A DNA stretch of 8,640 nt, taken from contig JAEYQX010000222.1 in assembly GCA_023409795.1 (NCBI GenBank), positions 1 to 8,640 of the forward strand, read 5' to 3'. The first letter of the stretch is position 1. Every line of letters begins with the position of its first letter. This document shows positions 6,773-8,640 of this stretch, piece after piece. Source of the DNA: Pseudomonadota bacterium. Its GTDB lineage: Bacteria; Pseudomonadota; Alphaproteobacteria; Caulobacterales; Caulobacteraceae. Both the position numbers and the translations under genes were made by a program. Under the pieces are notes generated by a model that saw nothing but the letters and a program-made list of their open reading frames with translations, was not told the DNA's origin and made no database searches.

Positions 6773-7432
6773 TTACTGACGCGCCAGCTGGCTGGCCAGG
6801 ACCAGGTCCAGTTGCTTGCGGATTTGCGGCGTCAGTTCTTCGATGCCCCAGTTGTCGTAGGCAGCGAAGCGGTAGTTGGCGATGTAGATGTCCCAGATCA
6901 GGCGGCCCAGCATCAACTGGTCCAGGTCCTGGCGCAGCTCGCCGTCGCGGATGCCGGCCTGCAGGACGTTGATGATGGCACCGATGATCGGCTTGACGAA
7001 CTCGCGCGAGCGGGCGTCGGCGTCTTCCGGCTGGAACCACGAGCGGGCGATCATGGCCTGCATCAGCGGCAGGTGGGCCAGCGAGCGGTGGTAGCCGGCG
7101 GTCAGGCCCTCGGCCAGGCGCTCGGCGACGCGGCCTTCCTTGGCGGCTGCGGTCTGGATGTCCGCCAGCAGGCCGTCCATCTCCTCGGAGAAGACGCATT
7201 CGAACAGCTCGGCCTTGTCCTGGAAGTTGGCGAAGACGGCACCGGTCGACATGCCTGCACCCTTGGCGATGTCGCGGATGGTGGCAGCATCATAGCCACG
7301 CTCGGCGAAGAGCGTGCGGGCGGCGTCGAGGACCTTCTGGCGCGTGCGGATCTTGGCGGCCTGGCGGCGGTTAAGGCGCGGCTGACCTTCGGCTTCGATG
7401 GTTTCGGCAGGGGACAACGAGGTTTCACGCAT
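6773..7432 (-). CDS. TetR/AcrR-family transcriptional regulator
   Basis: This 219-residue protein has the usual TetR-family size. After a 25-residue polar N-terminal extension, the DNA-binding domain covers about residues 30-77: RQKVLDAARTLFAERGYDAA, then the helix-turn-helix TIRDIAKGAGMSTGAVFANF (51-70) and QDKAELFECVF. The remaining ~140 helical residues form the variable ligand-binding/dimerisation domain, so the inducer cannot be read off. Such proteins are usually dimeric repressors, often of their own or a divergent gene. The ATG at 7432 is the first possible start because an in-frame TAA lies two codons upstream. There is no Shine-Dalgarno sequence, and TATATA sits only 4 nt before the ATG, so translation may be leaderless. 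Inverted repeats at 7457-7471 and 7484-7495 are candidate operators. The divergent gene is a distant M13 peptidase; leuA lies downstream behind a terminator. The target regulon is unknown. Confidence 0.93.
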   Translation of the reverse strand: MRETSLSPAETIEAEGQPRLNRRQAAKIRTRQKVLDAARTLFAERGYDAATIRDIAKGAGMSTGAVFANFQDKAELFECVFSEEMDGLLADIQTAAAKEGRVAERLAEGLTAGYHRSLAHLPLMQAMIARSWFQPEDADARSREFVKPIIGAIINVLQAGIRDGELRQDLDQLMLGRLIWDIYIANYRFAAYDNWGIEELTPQIRKQLDLVLASQLARQ

Positions 7433-7436
7433 CAGT

Positions 7437-7442
7437 TATATA
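7437..7442 (-). promoter_or_regulatory. Candidate -10 element of the TetR-family gene
   Basis: TATATA on the - strand lies 4 nt before the ATG at 7432. If it is the -10 box, transcription would begin at or next to the start codon, giving a leaderless mRNA. No convincing -35 hexamer is found 16-18 nt upstream. Confidence 0.4.
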
Positions 7443-7456
7443 GTACTCTGGCTCGA

Positions 7457-7471
7457 AGGGCTCATGGCCCT
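7457..7471. promoter_or_regulatory. Inverted repeat, candidate TetR-type operator
   Basis: AGGGC-TCATG-GCCCT is a palindrome with perfect 5-bp arms around a 5-nt centre, 25-39 bp upstream of the regulator's start and roughly where a -35 region would be. An autoregulatory site is a reasonable guess from TetR-family habit, not shown by the sequence. Confidence 0.3.
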
Positions 7472-7483
7472 ACGGTCTTTATG

Positions 7484-7495
7484 GACAAACCTGTC
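7484..7495. promoter_or_regulatory. Second inverted repeat upstream of the TetR-family gene
   Basis: GACA-AACC-TGTC has 4-bp arms and lies about 13 bp beyond the first repeat. The arms are short enough to arise by chance; it is listed because of its position next to another palindrome upstream of a dimeric regulator gene. Confidence 0.2.
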
Positions 7496-7584
7496 AGTTA
7501 ATTCAGCTGGTGCCGCAGGTGCGGTGCAGATGAACAAACACGGCGGGCTAGCCCCACGGGGAGGCGGCGAACTTTCATCACCGA

Positions 7585-7650
7585 ACATTGACCAAAATGG
7601 GTCGCGATCAGGTTGCAAATCTTGCGCAACCGCGTTCGCGCGGTCAATGT
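7585..7650. repeat. Nested inverted repeats, possible structured RNA
   Basis: An outer perfect 9-bp inverted repeat pairs ACATTGACC (7585-7593) with GGTCAATGT (7642-7650). Inside it are GGTTGC/GCAACC (7611-7616 with 7626-7631) and, overlapping that, ACCGCG-TTCG-CGCGGT (7629-7644), a 6-bp stem with a 4-nt loop. The last two share bases and the last also overlaps the outer arm, so alternative folds compete. Either strand could form the structure. Confidence 0.4.
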
Positions 7651-7832
7651 AACTACGGATTTCTACGCAATTGATGGTCGATACTTCGGTCTCCTGCGGC
7701 ATCCGGAGGTGTGTCCCGGCCTGAGGAGCCACCTGCCCGTCGATAAAGCGCACCAGATCGAACGCGGTTCCTTGGTGCAATAAATTGTTGATTTTATACG
7801 GCTAAGTTTGTCCGTGGGCGGATCATGGCGGT

Positions 7833-7844
7833 GGTCGCGCGACC
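7833..7844. promoter_or_regulatory. Perfect 12-bp palindrome
   Basis: GGTCGCGCGACC reads the same on both strands. It lies 310 bp before the M13 peptidase start and 401 bp from the TetR-family start. A related half site, GGTCGCGATC, occurs at 7600-7609. It could be an operator for a dimeric regulator, but no binding protein can be named. Confidence 0.3.
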
Positions 7845-7876
7845 CCCGGTCCCGCACGTCCAGCCTTCGGACCGGG
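7845..7876. repeat. 8-bp-stem hairpin directly after the palindrome
   Basis: CCCGGTCC (7845-7852) pairs perfectly with GGACCGGG (7869-7876) across a 16-nt spacer. No T run follows on either side, so it is not an intrinsic terminator. It directly abuts the 12-bp palindrome. Confidence 0.4.
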
Positions 7877-7976
7877 CTTATGAAATTCACGTTACTGTGT
7901 GGCCCGTGCTCGCGCCACATTGCGGGCAAGATGATTGATTTTCCTGTGCCGGTTCGACCTTTGTATAGGGGCGGCG

Positions 7977-7995
7977 CAGGTCCTTTCGGGGCCTG
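7977..7995 (+). repeat. Small hairpin upstream of the M13 peptidase gene
   Basis: CAGGTCC (7977-7983) pairs with GGGCCTG (7989-7995), seven pairs including one U-G in the + strand RNA, around a TTTCG loop. No U tract follows. It may be part of a long peptidase leader. Confidence 0.3.
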
Positions 7996-8153
7996 ATCGG
8001 GGAAGGTCGGGACCAGCCAGGCCGATGGAGACGGTTGCGACCCGCAGGGGTCAAGGCTCGCCACCGGGGCAAAACCTTCCTAATAGAAACACACTGTGGG
8101 GCCGGGGAGGGGTCGTTTGGACCTCGGCGGGCCTCGTAAGGGACAAGGTAATT

Positions 8154-8640
8154 ATGAAGAAACTTCTGCTTGGTGCGGCCCTGGGGGCCCTGCTGGTGCC
8201 GGTCTCGGCCATGGCGGGTGAAGGCCACGACCATGTCTGCGTCGACGAAGCCTGCACGGTCTATGAACTGTTCCAGACCCCGGTGGCCCAGGCGGGCGAA
8301 GGTGGCTGGAAGGGCACGGCCGCGCCGCGTTACGGCACCTGGGGCTTTGACCTGTCGGGCCGCGATACCTCGGGGGCTCCGGGCGACAACTTCTTCCGCC
8401 ACGCCAACGGCAAGGCGCTGGACCAGCTGACCATCCCGTCGGACCGCACCTCCTATGGCTCGTTCGCCCTGCTGCGCGAACTGTCGGACAACCGCATGAA
8501 GGCCCTGATCGAGGGCCTAGTGGCCCGCACCGACCTGGCCCCTGGCTCGGACGAGCTGAAGATCGCCGACGCCTCCCGCTCCTATATGGATGCGGCCCGC
8601 CTCGAGGCCCTGGGCGCCCAGCCGCGGCAGCCCTACCTGG
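8154..8640 (+). CDS. M13-family (neprilysin/PepO-like) zinc metallopeptidase, N-terminal part
   Basis: The first 162 codons are present and the frame runs off the right edge. The start ATG is preceded by AAGG at 5-nt spacing. A Sec signal peptide (MKKLLLGAALGALLVPVSAMA, likely cleaved after residue 21) exports the enzyme to the periplasm. After a linker of about 35 residues with GHDHVCVDEAC (24-34), the M13 N-terminal domain begins near residue 60: YGTWGFDLSGRDTSGAPGDN (60-79), then FFRHANGKALDQLTIPSDRT (80-99) and SYGSFALLRELSDNRM. This follows the family pattern of D-x-S-x-x-PGDDFFxxANGxW and IPxDRxxYGxF, although the usual Trp after NGK is Ala here. The zinc site (HExxH and downstream Glu), usually near residue 520 of about 700, lies outside the window, so activity cannot be judged. 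M13 enzymes cleave small to medium peptides. It is divergent from the TetR-family gene across 721 bp. Confidence 0.92.
   Translation, partial: MKKLLLGAALGALLVPVSAMAGEGHDHVCVDEACTVYELFQTPVAQAGEGGWKGTAAPRYGTWGFDLSGRDTSGAPGDNFFRHANGKALDQLTIPSDRTSYGSFALLRELSDNRMKALIEGLVARTDLAPGSDELKIADASRSYMDAARLEALGAQPRQPYL

Larger units (their letters stand above)
7433..8153. other. Long non-coding stretch between the TetR-type and M13 peptidase genes
   Basis: This is the longest gene-free stretch in the window (721 bp) and lies between divergent starts. It contains the two candidate operators next to the regulator, a nested inverted-repeat block at 7585-7650, a 12-bp perfect palindrome at 7833-7844 abutting a hairpin at 7845-7876, and another hairpin at 7977-7995. 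AT-rich patches occur near 7780-7800. A - strand frame opening at TTG 7780 runs to 7436 but has low GC3, no recognised domain and no ribosome-binding site, and it runs over the regulator's promoter region. No tRNA, transposase remnant or repeat array is seen. A long 5' untranslated leader for the peptidase or a small RNA would fit but is unproven. Confidence 0.6.

Noticed and set aside
6812..7501. + strand open frame opposite the TetR-family gene
   Set aside because: The HTH-containing frame is on the - strand; this is its mirror.
7785..7806. + strand promoter TTGTTG-N10-GCTAAG
   Set aside because: It resembles the Caulobacter-type pattern only partly and lies about 350 bp before the peptidase start; too weak to call a feature.
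7663..8064. - strand 133-codon open frame from a GTG
   Set aside because: It is Arg/Ser/Pro-rich with no ribosome-binding site, no domain, and overlaps several palindromes; it looks like chance.
1..8640. Mobile element, CRISPR array, toxin-antitoxin or defence system
   Set aside because: No transposase, integrase, regular spaced repeats, terminal inverted repeats with target duplication or paired small toxin/antitoxin genes were found on either strand.

Overview
The window is GC-rich, with strongly G/C-biased third codon positions and densely packed, mostly unrelated housekeeping-type genes. Gene content and codon use suggest an alphaproteobacterium, most plausibly of the Caulobacterales (Caulobacter/Brevundimonas-like). 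That placement is inference from protein style and promoter look, not from a database search.

Layout from left to right. (1) The 3' end of a YgjP/SprT-like zinc metallopeptidase gene on the + strand, ending at 221. (2) Converging on it with only 7 bp between stop codons, a class A (bifunctional) penicillin-binding protein, 2316 to 229 on the - strand. Upstream of it on the same strand is an exported alpha/beta hydrolase, 3362 to 2400. (3) Divergent from the hydrolase, a Rieske non-heme iron oxygenase on the + strand, 3495-4613. (4) A strong bidirectional intrinsic terminator at 4636-4673 separates it from convergent leuA (2-isopropylmalate synthase), 6363 to 4687 on the - strand. (5) A 409-bp stretch upstream of leuA holds a possible leucine-type leader peptide ORF with overlapping hairpins, and the terminator of the next gene. 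(6) A TetR/AcrR-family regulator, 7432 to 6773 on the - strand, apparently with no ribosome-binding site and a -10-like TATATA right at its start codon. (7) A 721-bp non-coding stretch, unusually long for this window, with several inverted repeats and one low-GC3 open frame. (8) The 5' part of an exported M13-family (neprilysin/PepO-like) zinc metallopeptidase on the + strand from 8154, cut by the window edge.

The genes do not form one pathway. Cell-wall synthesis (PBP1a-type), an exported hydrolase, an orphan oxygenase, leucine biosynthesis, a regulator and an exported peptidase sit side by side as apparently independent transcription units. I see no mobile element, CRISPR array, tRNA/rRNA, toxin-antitoxin pair or recognisable defence system. 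The least explained parts are the leuA leader region and the intergenic stretch 7433-8153. Both are worth comparative checking, but nothing here can honestly be called a new system from sequence alone.
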